Assembly: GCA_024639445.1 (NCBI GenBank)
Contig: JAHEIJ010000034.1
Span: 1 to 13,393, forward strand
From: Gammaproteobacteria bacterium
GTDB taxonomy: Bacteria > Pseudomonadota > Gammaproteobacteria > UBA6429 > Thiohalophilaceae
Direction: 5' to 3'
DNA length: 13,393 nucleotides
Shown here: positions 1 to 6,736 of the stretch, piece after piece
How the letters are laid out: each line of letters starts with the position of its first letter
Position numbering within the stretch: the first letter of the stretch is position 1
Translations under genes and position numbers: made by a program
Notes under the pieces: model-generated
The model's input: only the letters and a program-made list of their open reading frames with translations
Databases searched by the model: none
What the model was told of the DNA's origin: nothing

Positions 1-97
1 GACTATTGATGAGTGTTTACATCGTGCAGATTTAGCACTCTATCAAGGCAAGTCCCACGGTAAAAATAAAACAGTCAAGGCTTCAATGAATGAATAA
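1..97 (+). CDS. GGDEF-domain protein (diguanylate cyclase), C-terminal fragment
   Basis: Only the last 31 codons are present, read in the frame starting at base 2 and ending with TAA at 95-97. The peptide contains a stretch like RADLALYQGKSHGKN, which matches the conserved end of GGDEF domains (R-A-D-x-A-L-Y-x-A-K-x-x-G-R-N), the last helix of the diguanylate cyclase fold. Family knowledge says such proteins make the second messenger cyclic di-GMP. The GGDEF active-site loop and any sensory domain lie outside the window, so catalytic competence cannot be judged. It converges on the TusE/DsrC-family gene, with a hairpin between the two stops. There is no sign of a functional link to the rest of the window. 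Confidence 0.82.
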   Translation, partial: TIDECLHRADLALYQGKSHGKNKTVKASMNE

Positions 98-129
98 AAA
101 AAGGGAAAGGTGTAATTCTTTCCCCTCTT
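96..129 (-). terminator. Intrinsic terminator between convergent genes
   Basis: A 7-bp perfect stem (gggaaag at 103-109, ctttccc at 118-124) with an 8-base loop is flanked by a run of seven A at 96-102. Read on the - strand, the hairpin is followed by seven T, a good rho-independent terminator for the TusE/DsrC-family gene whose stop lies at 155. On the + strand the hairpin is followed only by a short pyrimidine run (ctctt), so it may also weakly end transcription of the GGDEF gene. Confidence 0.75.
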
Positions 130-154
130 AATAAGCCATACTTGCACGTATTAT

Positions 155-490
155 TCAGCTACAGCCCTTGGGTCGCGGCAGACCGGCTACTTTGTTGGCG
201 CACTTGATCAGGCCGGTTGGGAACAGCGAGTAGATGTATTTCTGATCGCTGCGATCCTTGCCATATTTATTCTTCATTAGCTTGGAGAATTGGCGAGGCT
301 CACATACCGAACCGTTGTCATGAAAATATTCGCGCGCCAAATTTATGATGTCCCAGTGTTCTTCCGTCAGCTCAGCTATCTTTTCATTCTTGGCTATTTC
401 CACAGCCAGTTCTTCGCTCCATTCGTCCAGGTTTTCCAGCCAGCCCGCTTCGCTTAGCTGAATAGTCTGACCGTTAACAATTGCTTCCAT
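155..490 (-). CDS. tusE: TusE/DsrC/DsvC family sulfur relay protein
   Basis: The 111-residue product matches the family in length and in landmarks: an N-terminal G-x-x-I-x-L-x-E-x-G-[WY]-L segment, L-T-x-E-H-W near 41-46, a Y-I-Y-x-L-F-P-x-G block at 85-93 and the C-terminal arm A-G-L-P-R-P-K-G-C-S. In TusE the penultimate Cys (here C110) accepts persulfide sulfur from TusD and passes it towards MnmA for 2-thiolation of tRNA wobble uridine. DsrC has a second Cys 11 residues earlier for dissimilatory sulfur metabolism. Here that position is Asn (N99), as in TusE-type proteins, but an extra Cys sits two residues upstream (C97). With no dsr or other tus genes adjacent, TusE is the better call, although a DsrC paralogue is possible. 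The start is supported by GAGG at 500-503, nine bases before ATG. It is a single gene ending at the terminator near 100-124. Confidence 0.85.
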   Translation of the reverse strand: MEAIVNGQTIQLSEAGWLENLDEWSEELAVEIAKNEKIAELTEEHWDIINLAREYFHDNGSVCEPRQFSKLMKNKYGKDRSDQKYIYSLFPTGLIKCANKVAGLPRPKGCS

Positions 491-962
491 TTGAGATTAC
501 CTCAGCATTTAAATATCAATAGTTGAGTAATTCTATCAAGATTGGCAGGGGAATGCCATATAATTGATTACTTATATAAACACGATAGCAAAGGCGTGGG
601 GTACGAATTTTATTTATTATCAATAACTTAAGTTATCAGAGGCATTAATATTATGAAAAATATATGAAAATCCAACTCCGCACAGACAATCAGATGATGT
701 GTGTCCGGTTGGAGGGGACCGGGCGTAATGCTGGTACAGATGTTGATACCGGTGGAATAGAGGGAGGGGCTGGGTGTGATCATCGACCTTACGGTCAATG
801 CCACCCTGGCACAAATTCAGGCTTTGAGGGCAAATTATCCCAATACCGGAATACTGGTTTCGGTCCCGACGTGGAGGGTGATGCATTCGTGTAGTCTGCC
901 GCGACCAGTCAAGTCGCTTGAGGCAAGAGGTGGAGTGGATATTGAAACGCTTACGAGGCAGA
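491..962. other. Long stretch without a convincing gene
   Basis: These 472 bases separate the TusE/DsrC-family start from the end of the ten-gene operon. Reading frames on both strands are short, overlapping and lack a good start or Shine-Dalgarno signal. A perfect -10-like TATAAT occurs on the + strand at 559-564 but has no recognisable -35 at proper spacing. A 14-bp palindrome lies at 623-636. The part from about 722 onward may be the remnant of a + strand coding sequence. I see no clear terminator for the operon whose last stop is at 963. Confidence 0.6.
623..636. repeat. Perfect 14-bp palindrome
   Basis: ATAACTTAAGTTAT is identical to its reverse complement. It lies in AT-rich noncoding sequence about 130 bases upstream of the TusE/DsrC-family start. 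It could be a protein-binding site, but no neighbouring copy or recognised operator supports that. Confidence 0.45.
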
Positions 963-1018
963 TTATGGCAGGTACTGTAATTGAGCCACAATCAGGCAGG
1001 TCACGACCACAGCAGTAA
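722..1018 (+). pseudogene. Possible decayed coding sequence, unrecognised
   Basis: From a GTG at 776 to a TAA at 1018 an open frame encodes 80 residues. The first part (V-I-I-D-L-T-V followed by an amphipathic stretch and a Y-P-x-T-G-I-L-V-S segment) has the alternating strand-helix-strand look of the middle of a receiver or Rossmann-like domain. The same frame continues upstream to about 722 but is broken by a TAG at 758-760 and has no start signal. The 3' end overlaps the well supported DUF3429 gene on the other strand by 56 bases, so that part is unlikely to be coding. I do not recognise the family. Equally possible is that this is random open frame. Confidence 0.2.
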
Positions 1019-1412
1019 GGGGAGAGCGCAAGTATGGATACCAATTCGGGGTACGTCCAAGCTTGCTCATCCGGGTGTCAAACAAGCACAGCAATGCAAA
1101 GGCAATGATCAGCACCGAGTAATTGATTATCTCGGGAAGGAAGAGTGCAACCCAGGCAACCAACGCAGGAACCACACTGAAACCTAATTGCGTCCGATAA
1201 TCACCCTGTGTCTGGAACATGGCGAGACCCCAATGAACCGCTCCCATGAAGGTCAGAATCAAGCTGGCATACAGCAACAGCGCCTGATTTATCAGTATCT
1301 GGTACGTGGCCGGTGCAAGCCAGATGGCCACGCTAAGCACGAGAAAAGGAAGCAGGCCCGCATAGCCCAGCTGGGCAGGTAGTCTGGGAACCGTGAACAG
1401 TGCAGTAGTCAT
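963..1412 (-). CDS. DUF3429 family membrane protein
   Basis: The 149-residue product is mostly hydrophobic, with about four or five membrane segments (roughly residues 15-33, 38-57, 80-95, 97-110 and 131-146). Family hallmarks are L-G-Y-A-G-L-L-P-F near the N-terminus, F-M-G-A-V-H-W-G near residues 55-62, and W-Y-P-Y-L-R-x-x-L-T near the C-terminus, all typical of DUF3429 inner-membrane proteins of unknown function. It is the last gene of the ten-gene unit: its ATG at 1412 lies 18 bases after the stop of the CFA-synthase-like gene, so co-transcription is likely. The upstream sequence (GGGATTAGAG) is only a weak ribosome site. Its placement suggests a membrane role linked to the lipid-modifying enzymes upstream, but no activity can be inferred. 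Confidence 0.85.
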   Translation of the reverse strand: MTTALFTVPRLPAQLGYAGLLPFLVLSVAIWLAPATYQILINQALLLYASLILTFMGAVHWGLAMFQTQGDYRTQLGFSVVPALVAWVALFLPEIINYSVLIIAFALLCLFDTRMSKLGRTPNWYPYLRSPLTAVVVTCLIVAQLQYLP

Positions 1413-1430
1413 CTCTAATCCCAGGCGTAG

Positions 1431-2714
1431 TTATTCCGGGAGTTGCACGGGTGTGCGCCGGGATTCAGGTTTAACCAGCAACATCTGTACAGTGCCAATA
1501 GCCCGTTCCATGAATGCGCCCTCGCAATAGCAGAGATAATAGTCCCACATGCGAGTAAAAGTATCCGTATAACCCATGGCCCAGATTTGCTCGATGTTAT
1601 CAAAGAAACGTTGTCGCCAGTCATGCAAGGTAGTTGCGTAATGCGGGCCGATATCTTCAAGGTGAAATAGTTTCATGTCTGTAACTTTGGCAACACTGTT
1701 TGTCATCACAGATATGGAGGGTAGAAAGCCACCAGGGAAAATATAGCGTTTGATAAAATCAACATCCTGGAGTGCTGCTTGATAAAGTTGATCTGTGATG
1801 GTAATGGCTTGCAATAACATCATTCCATCAGGTTTCAATAAGTGACTGCATTTCGAAAAATAAGTATTAAGATATTGATGGCCGATGGCTTCAACCATTT
1901 CAATGGAAACAATTTTATCAAACTGGCCCTGCAGATCGCGATAATCATTTAATAATACGGTTATGCGATCCTCCAGGCCAGCATTTTGGATCTTTTGGCA
2001 TGCAAGTTCATACTGTTGTTGTGAAATAGTCGTAGTGGTTACGTGGCAACCATAATGTTGCGCGGCGTGAATTGCGAACCCGCCCCAGCCAGTACCGATC
2101 TCGAGAATGTGATCCTCCGGTGTGAGTTCCAGTTTCAGGCATATGCGATCCAGTTTAGTGATCGCGGCTTGCTCCAGTGACATTGTGGGTTTTTGGTAAT
2201 AGGCGGCCGAGTACATCAAAGTGGGATCAAGGAATTGTTCAAATAACTCATTTCCAAGATCGTAATGCGCCTCGATATTGCGACGGCTACCGCGACGTGT
2301 ATTTCTATTTAACCAGTGCATTAATTTATTGAGAGGCGCTTTGAGGCGCGAAAGGCTCTGATCCATACTATCCAGCACATTACGATTTATCAGCAAGAGG
2401 CGAACCAGCAGGGTAAGATCGTTACAAGTCCAGAAGCCTTGCATATAGGCCTCACCGGCACCGACGCTACCGGCAAAGGCAATATCGCTGTAGAAGCGAA
2501 TATTCTGTACATCAATGGTGACGCATAGGTTGCAGTCCGGAGATCTTTGTCCAAAATAATATTCAACCTTGTCTTCACGTATTACCAGCTCACCTTTCTG
2601 TATGCGACGCAGGTGATTATGGACCGTTTTGCGAGCAAGTTTATCCAGCCAGCGTGACTTATCCTTGCTGATGACTGTTTCAGATATTGTGGCTTCAGAA
2701 CTTCGCATAATCAT
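1431..2714 (-). CDS. cfa: Cyclopropane-fatty-acyl-phospholipid synthase family methyltransferase (operon-distal copy)
   Basis: The 427-residue product aligns well with E. coli Cfa (382 residues, from memory). It has G-S-V-G-x-G-E-A-Y-M at 82-91, A-H-Y-D-L-G-N at 149-155, SAM motif I E-I-G-T-G-W-G-G at 205-212, D-Y-R-D-L-x-x-Q-F-D at 257-266 and R-Y-I-F-P-G-G near 323-329. The family transfers a methylene group from S-adenosylmethionine to unsaturated acyl chains of membrane phospholipids. Of the E. coli bicarbonate-site residues, Glu239 (E275) and Tyr317 (Y359) are kept, but Cys139 is Ala (A170) and His266 is Gln (Q302). The product may therefore be a methylated or otherwise altered acyl chain rather than a cyclopropane. 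The ATG at 2714 shares its A with the TGA of the DUF1365 gene (TGATG); a GTG one codon upstream and an ATG at 2708 are alternatives. GGAGG lies at 2731-2735. Confidence 0.93.
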   Translation of the reverse strand: MIMRSSEATISETVISKDKSRWLDKLARKTVHNHLRRIQKGELVIREDKVEYYFGQRSPDCNLCVTIDVQNIRFYSDIAFAGSVGAGEAYMQGFWTCNDLTLLVRLLLINRNVLDSMDQSLSRLKAPLNKLMHWLNRNTRRGSRRNIEAHYDLGNELFEQFLDPTLMYSAAYYQKPTMSLEQAAITKLDRICLKLELTPEDHILEIGTGWGGFAIHAAQHYGCHVTTTTISQQQYELACQKIQNAGLEDRITVLLNDYRDLQGQFDKIVSIEMVEAIGHQYLNTYFSKCSHLLKPDGMMLLQAITITDQLYQAALQDVDFIKRYIFPGGFLPSISVMTNSVAKVTDMKLFHLEDIGPHYATTLHDWRQRFFDNIEQIWAMGYTDTFTRMWDYYLCYCEGAFMERAIGTVQMLLVKPESRRTPVQLPE

Positions 2715-3484
2715 CACGCCGACTCAGGCGCCTCCTTTTTGTCAGGATGGGAATGTAACGGTACTTTTTTTACCAGCAGTTTGAGTGCTTGCCAGTAAAT
2801 AGTGACAATAACCTTGCCGGTAATGAAAGGATATTGCAGCAGAACACGTACCAGGCTGGTAGAAGTAATTGCGGTGCGTTGAAGTTGCAAGGTTGCATCA
2901 AATACCTTTTGACCCGCATGAAAGTTTTCCATATGCACATTCAGGCGTTTTGCCGGCACACTGAAGCGCCAGTCATAGTCAATATCCATGGGCATAAAGG
3001 GCGAGACATGAAATTCCTTTTGGCGCTTATATCGCTGATGACGACCATGGCCTGTGTGTTCACTGGCAGGTAATACATAGTAATGTTGTTCACCCCAGGG
3101 CGTGTTATTTACTTCAGCCACAATGGTTTGTAGCTGAGTGTCATCATGGTTATAGCAATAATAAAAGCTAACGGGGTTAAAACCATATCCAAAGTAGCGT
3201 AAATGGGTCAGGAGGCGAATCGGCCCCTCTGGTTTTATACCGGTGGCGTTTTGAATGGTATCCCGTATCACGGTATCGAGTGATAGGCCAGGGTTACCCA
3301 TGTGATCCTTGCGCCGGAACCACGCCAGGTTTGGTCGTCGTGCCGACCATAACCAGTGGCGATCAAATACTTCTGGCAATTCCGCCAGGTCCAGGTATAG
3401 CAGGTACATGCGATAGCTGAACTGGTGTGACCGCGGCGCAAACCGCCGGTGTCTAACCTGCCCTTCGTAAATGCAACTGTGCAT
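2714..3484 (-). CDS. DUF1365 family protein
   Basis: The product is 256 residues from the ATG at 3484. DUF1365 landmarks are the N-terminal M-H-S-C-I-Y-E-G-x-V-R-H-R-R, H-x-F-x-Y-R-M-Y-L-L-Y-L-D-L, a central L-R-Y-F-G-Y-G-F-N-P-V-S-F-Y-Y-C-Y, E-V-N-N-T-P-W-G-E-x-H-Y-Y and F-H-V-S-P-F-M-P-M. The function is unknown, but the family almost always sits between a COG2907 flavoprotein and a CFA-like methyltransferase, exactly as here, so a role in acyl-lipid modification is likely. In-frame ATGs at 3496 and 3514 exist. I prefer 3484 because the homologous N-terminus begins there and a GAG lies seven bases upstream, while the others lack any ribosome site. The gene start overlaps the end of the flavoprotein gene by 32 bases, implying translational coupling. 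Confidence 0.9.
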   Translation of the reverse strand: MHSCIYEGQVRHRRFAPRSHQFSYRMYLLYLDLAELPEVFDRHWLWSARRPNLAWFRRKDHMGNPGLSLDTVIRDTIQNATGIKPEGPIRLLTHLRYFGYGFNPVSFYYCYNHDDTQLQTIVAEVNNTPWGEQHYYVLPASEHTGHGRHQRYKRQKEFHVSPFMPMDIDYDWRFSVPAKRLNVHMENFHAGQKVFDATLQLQRTAITSTSLVRVLLQYPFITGKVIVTIYWQALKLLVKKVPLHSHPDKKEAPESA

Positions 3485-4727
3485 AGTGATGCTCATTAAA
3501 GTGTTTGATAGCATTCAGGGCACTGACAACCCCGTCTTCATGAAAACCATAGCGCCAGTAGGCACCACAGAAATAAGTTCGGTTGACGCCATTAATTTCC
3601 TGTTGGCGTTGTTGTGCAGCCATGCCTTTGGGGGTGTATACAGGATGATGATAGCGCATACGCTTGAGAATGCGAGACTCATCGATCGCACTATCATTAT
3701 TCAATGTGACACAGAATTGTTCAGGCGTGTCGAGGCCTTGCAGGATGTTCATATTGTAGGTTAGCGCTACACGTGATGAGCTCTCCTGCAGTAAGTGATA
3801 ATTCCAAGCCGCCCAGGCAAGACGTCGTTCAGGCAGGATTGTCATATCGGTATGAAGTACAGCAGTGTTTTCCTGGTAGGGAATCGCGCCTAAAACTTCC
3901 TTTTCCTGTTTTGTTGCATCACTTAACATGGCCAGCGCCTGATCAGAGTGACTGGCAATGAATACAGCATCGAATCGTTCAGTTGGTTGATTGCGTGGAG
4001 TAATCTCAATATGACTGCTATAGCGTCGAATAGATTCAATCGGTGAGTTGAGGCGAATACGATCTCGAAAAGGTTGAATCAGTTTTTTAACGTACTGGTT
4101 GGACCCACCCTTGATGACATACCAAGTGGGTCTGTCGGCTACACTTAGCAAACCATGGTTGTGAAAGAAACGCACGAAACTGTAGGCAGGAAAAGTTTGC
4201 ATCCGCGCCGGATCGGTTGACCAAATAGCGGCACCCATAGGAATAATGTAGCGTTCGATAAACTCTCGGCCATAAGCCTGTTGCTGCAGATAATCGCCAA
4301 GGCTCAGGCTGTTGTCACAGGTTTGCAGTAATGAGGGCGCCTGGCGATTAAAACGCAGAATATCCCGCAACATACGGTGAAATGATGGTCGTAACAGGTT
4401 ACGACGCTGGGCAAACAGACTATTCAGGTTATTGCCATTATATTCCAGACCTGTTGTTTCACATTTGACACTAAAACCCATGTTTGAAGGCTGAACCGGA
4501 ACCTGAAGTTCGTTGAGTAGCCGGGTAAAATGTGGATAGGTGCGGTAGTTAAATACAATGAATCCCGTATCGATTGCAAACTGTCTATCTTGCCAATCAA
4601 TCGTATGAGTGTGGGTATGTCCACCTACATAGTCATTAGCTTCAAACAGGGTAATGTCATGGTCTTTGTGCAAGTGATAGGCCGCAACATTGCCTGCGAT
4701 ACCACTGCCAATGATTGCAATCTTCAT
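3453..4727 (-). CDS. FAD/NAD-binding amine-oxidase-like protein (COG2907)
   Basis: The 424-residue product opens with a dinucleotide-binding fold, M-K-I-A-I-I-G-S-G-I-A-G (glycines 7, 9 and 12), then F-E-A-N-D-Y-V-G-G-H-T-H-T, the second FAD contact typical of flavin amine oxidases and phytoene-desaturase-like enzymes. D-T-G-F-I-V-F-N and a C-terminal F-C-G-A-Y-W-R-Y-G-F-H-E-D-G segment are characteristic of COG2907. Flavoenzymes of this general kind act with CFA-like methyltransferases in methyl-branched or furan fatty acid pathways. By analogy this one may reduce, desaturate or oxidise the modified acyl chain, but that is inference. The start is fixed by TAATG overlap with the lipocalin stop and by AGGAG at 4735-4739. 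An open frame continues nine codons upstream, inside the lipocalin gene, and is not used. Confidence 0.92.
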   Translation of the reverse strand: MKIAIIGSGIAGNVAAYHLHKDHDITLFEANDYVGGHTHTHTIDWQDRQFAIDTGFIVFNYRTYPHFTRLLNELQVPVQPSNMGFSVKCETTGLEYNGNNLNSLFAQRRNLLRPSFHRMLRDILRFNRQAPSLLQTCDNSLSLGDYLQQQAYGREFIERYIIPMGAAIWSTDPARMQTFPAYSFVRFFHNHGLLSVADRPTWYVIKGGSNQYVKKLIQPFRDRIRLNSPIESIRRYSSHIEITPRNQPTERFDAVFIASHSDQALAMLSDATKQEKEVLGAIPYQENTAVLHTDMTILPERRLAWAAWNYHLLQESSSRVALTYNMNILQGLDTPEQFCVTLNNDSAIDESRILKRMRYHHPVYTPKGMAAQQRQQEINGVNRTYFCGAYWRYGFHEDGVVSALNAIKHFNEHHYAQLHLRRAG

Positions 4728-5272
4728 TAACTGTCTCCTGTCTGCGCGGACCATTGCTGAGGGACTTTGCGGAGTTTGTTTGTATCATAACCCAGGTCGT
4801 TAATGACCTGTACTAGACGTTTATAGTCCTCGTCAGAGATCACAGGGGAACGTGCCATCACCCAGACATAATCACGTTTGTTGCGTCCAATAATGGTCTG
4901 GCTATAGTTGTCATCGAGATAAACAACGCGATAATCGGCCTTGATGGGCCAGATGAAACGCATGCCCCAAATGGCATTGCTGTTGGTGTCGAGAATAAAG
5001 CCTTTTGGTTGATAGACTTTCTTCTGACCATTGAAGCCACCGTCATTGAAGCTAAAAGTTGTTGCGACGGTTCCATCTTCATTCAGGCGATAGCTTTCAA
5101 TGGCATTATGCGCCTCGGTTTCAATGAAGGTAGGTATATTGGCGATCACATACCAGTCACCCATGAAGCGGTTAATATCGACATAGTCAACCGTGGGCAT
5201 GGGAGGCTGACTACTGCAACCAAAAAAGCTTAGTGTGCTCATAAGAACTGTTACCTTGATAATATTTTTCAT
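4727..5272 (-). CDS. blc: Blc-family outer-membrane lipocalin (lipoprotein)
   Basis: The 181-residue product has a short lipoprotein signal: charged M-K-N-I-I-K, a hydrophobic stretch and F-F-G-C with the acylated Cys at residue 19, followed by S-S-Q, which favours outer-membrane sorting. The mature part carries the lipocalin signature F-M-G-D-W-Y-V-I-A and the Blc-type C-terminal Y-V-W-V-M-A-R-S-P-x-I-S-D-E-D-Y. Bacterial Blc lipocalins bind fatty acids or lysophospholipids in the envelope. Next to acyl-modifying enzymes, this one could handle modified or damaged lipids. The open frame reaches back to 5320, but the ATG at 5272 gives the signal peptide and lies four bases after the DUF6134 stop. 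It lacks a strong Shine-Dalgarno, so coupling to the upstream gene is likely. The -3 residue of the lipobox is Phe rather than Leu. Confidence 0.9.
   Translation of the reverse strand: MKNIIKVTVLMSTLSFFGCSSQPPMPTVDYVDINRFMGDWYVIANIPTFIETEAHNAIESYRLNEDGTVATTFSFNDGGFNGQKKVYQPKGFILDTNSNAIWGMRFIWPIKADYRVVYLDDNYSQTIIGRNKRDYVWVMARSPVISDEDYKRLVQVINDLGYDTNKLRKVPQQWSAQTGDS
4735..4739 (-). promoter_or_regulatory. Ribosome binding site deciding the COG2907 start
   Basis: CAGGAGACAGTTA precedes the ATG at 4727 on the - strand, giving AGGAG with a seven-base spacer. It supports the ATG that makes the N-terminus M-K-I-A-I-I-G over the upstream in-frame ATG at 4754. Confidence 0.8.
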
Positions 5273-5276
5273 GGTT

Positions 5277-5939
5277 TTACACTGGTAGTTGTTCAAGTTG
5301 ATAACGTAATTGATTACCACTCTCGGTAGTGGTTTGCAGTGCGAGCCATTGCATGCTTTCGGAATACCAGAGGTCTATCACGATATTCTCTGACAGCAGT
5401 CGATAGCGCCTGGCAACAATTGCATCGCCATTGATGTTCAAGTCCTCATCACCAATGTAGGTAATGCTTACATCCAGATATTCTCCGGTCTGGGTATTAA
5501 GCAGACGGCGGGCTTGAAGCAGGTGTGGATCCCAGTAGGCAAAGGTGCGTACGCAACCTGGCAGGGACTGTGTGCCGGCATGAGTATTCAGGACCAGCAG
5601 CTGATTCTCTTGCTGACCTGTAACATAGAGTATCTCGCCATTATCATTAGTGCGAGAATCGATGGTTTTGATGCAATTGTTTTCCCATGTTTCCTGTGTA
5701 TTGTGCAGATAGCTGTAGGCCGTGAAAAACAGGAATTTCACATCAAAGCTGGCTTCAACCTGGACCGTTGCGCGGGTCTTTTCAGGATTGACGGTCACGG
5801 TGTGATAGCCAATCATCTGTTCATCCAGATATACCTTAAAGCGCCACTGTTGAGGAGAATGATGCGTGACGGCATTAATCGGTGTCAGCCAGAAAATGCT
5901 ACACAGGCCAATAATCAGTAATGCGAGCTTTTTGTTCAT
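5277..5939 (-). CDS. DUF6134 family exported protein
   Basis: The 220-residue product begins with a Sec signal peptide (M-N-K-K, hydrophobic core, probable cleavage after P-I-N-A at residue 23), so the mature protein is periplasmic. The W-R-F-K-V-Y-L-D-E-x-x-I-G-Y-H opening, F-D-V-K-F-L-F-F-T-A-Y-x-Y-x-H and R-T-N-D-N-G-E segments match what I recall of DUF6134. It is predicted to be mainly beta-strand, with two mature Cys that could form a disulfide. No enzymatic motif is visible and the function is unknown. Its ATG overlaps the DUF1295 stop as ATGA and is preceded by GAGGAG with an eight-base spacer. Position between membrane proteins and a lipocalin suggests an envelope role in the same lipid process, by inference. 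Confidence 0.78.
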   Translation of the reverse strand: MNKKLALLIIGLCSIFWLTPINAVTHHSPQQWRFKVYLDEQMIGYHTVTVNPEKTRATVQVEASFDVKFLFFTAYSYLHNTQETWENNCIKTIDSRTNDNGEILYVTGQQENQLLVLNTHAGTQSLPGCVRTFAYWDPHLLQARRLLNTQTGEYLDVSITYIGDEDLNINGDAIVARRYRLLSENIVIDLWYSESMQWLALQTTTESGNQLRYQLEQLPV

Positions 5940-6736
5940 ACACTGCTCTCCTCTGCTGGAGATGAATCAGGTTGCCGCGGTTTGCCGGGGATGAAGGCAT
6001 TGGTTCGGGCAATATAAGCACGGTAGGCCGGACGACGCTCATGAATGTCTTTTTCAAGTAAGGCCACGCCTGAAAATCTGAGTAGCAAAAATGTCATCAT
6101 CAGTGGCGACAGGATGGTCCACCATCCACCTGACGAAACTGCAAATAGATAAAAACCCCACCATATGCAGAATTCACCAAAATAATTTGGATGTCGGCTG
6201 TAACGCCACAAACCACTATCCAGCACTTTGCCTTTGTTATTGGCGTCAGACTTGAAGCGATACAATTGCAGGTCCGCAATGCTTTCAAACCCCATGCCTG
6301 CAAGCCAGAAAATAATGGCGATGGCATCGAGTAAGGTGAAACCCTGTGGGGATGTCAGGGCAATGAGCAAGGGCAGCGACACCAACCATGCCAGCAGAGC
6401 CTGAAGCGCAAAAATAATGACCAGACTTTTAAGTGCGAATAAGGGTGAATTATTCTCGCGTATCTGCTGGTAACGATAGTCTTCAGGCTGTCCCCAGTTG
6501 CGCCAGGTTAAATATATTGCCAGACGCAGTGCCCAGATAAGGACAAGGCTGAAAATCAGTGTCTCACGTAAGCCTATGGCATTGTTGTGCCAGAGATAGA
6601 CAAGCGCTGCGGCGAGAAACATGAGAGACCAGATGCTGTCAACGATGCTGACATCACGCTTGAACACGCTTAGCAACCAGGTGACAAATCCCAGTGCCAG
6701 CATGGCATACAGGGCCTGTAAATAGACTGACATCAT
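5936..6736 (-). CDS. DUF1295 domain membrane protein (steroid 5-alpha-reductase / isoprenylcysteine methyltransferase-like fold)
   Basis: The 266-residue product has about seven hydrophobic segments (roughly 4-24, 34-50, 58-76, 102-127, 133-153, 189-201 and 204-226). The family signature G-L-W-R-Y-S-R-H-P-N-Y-F-G-E lies at 175-188, and a C-terminal E-K-D-I-H-E-R-R-P-A-Y-x-x-Y motif follows. DUF1295 proteins are related to membrane reductases and methyltransferases acting on lipid-like substrates; the R-H-P-N-Y-x-G-E loop is part of the cofactor site in that superfamily. A reductase or methyltransferase step on the acyl chain is a reasonable inference, but the substrate is unknown. AAGGAG precedes the ATG by nine bases, and the start overlaps the DUF2878 stop by four bases (ATGA). 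A second ATG follows immediately at 6733. Confidence 0.9.
   Translation of the reverse strand: MMSVYLQALYAMLALGFVTWLLSVFKRDVSIVDSIWSLMFLAAALVYLWHNNAIGLRETLIFSLVLIWALRLAIYLTWRNWGQPEDYRYQQIRENNSPLFALKSLVIIFALQALLAWLVSLPLLIALTSPQGFTLLDAIAIIFWLAGMGFESIADLQLYRFKSDANNKGKVLDSGLWRYSRHPNYFGEFCIWWGFYLFAVSSGGWWTILSPLMMTFLLLRFSGVALLEKDIHERRPAYRAYIARTNAFIPGKPRQPDSSPAEESSV

Noticed and set aside
543..557. Sigma54-like TTGGCA with downstream TGC on the + strand
   Set aside because: The GG and GC elements are 11 rather than 12 bases apart, and sigma54 promoters tolerate little spacing change. No credible + strand gene follows.
620..991. 123-codon - strand frame covering the gap beyond the DUF3429 gene
   Set aside because: Its peptide is rich in His, Arg, Ser and Cys without any domain-like pattern, it overlaps the end of DUF3429, and it has no ribosome site.
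1487..1496. TGTACA in the distal CFA-like coding sequence (another near 2516)
   Set aside because: These are single copies inside coding sequence, without an 11-bp partner or promoter, as expected by chance for a six-base word.
2789..3073. 94-codon + strand frame opposite the DUF1365 gene
   Set aside because: It is antisense to a well supported gene, lacks a ribosome site and shows no recognisable domain.
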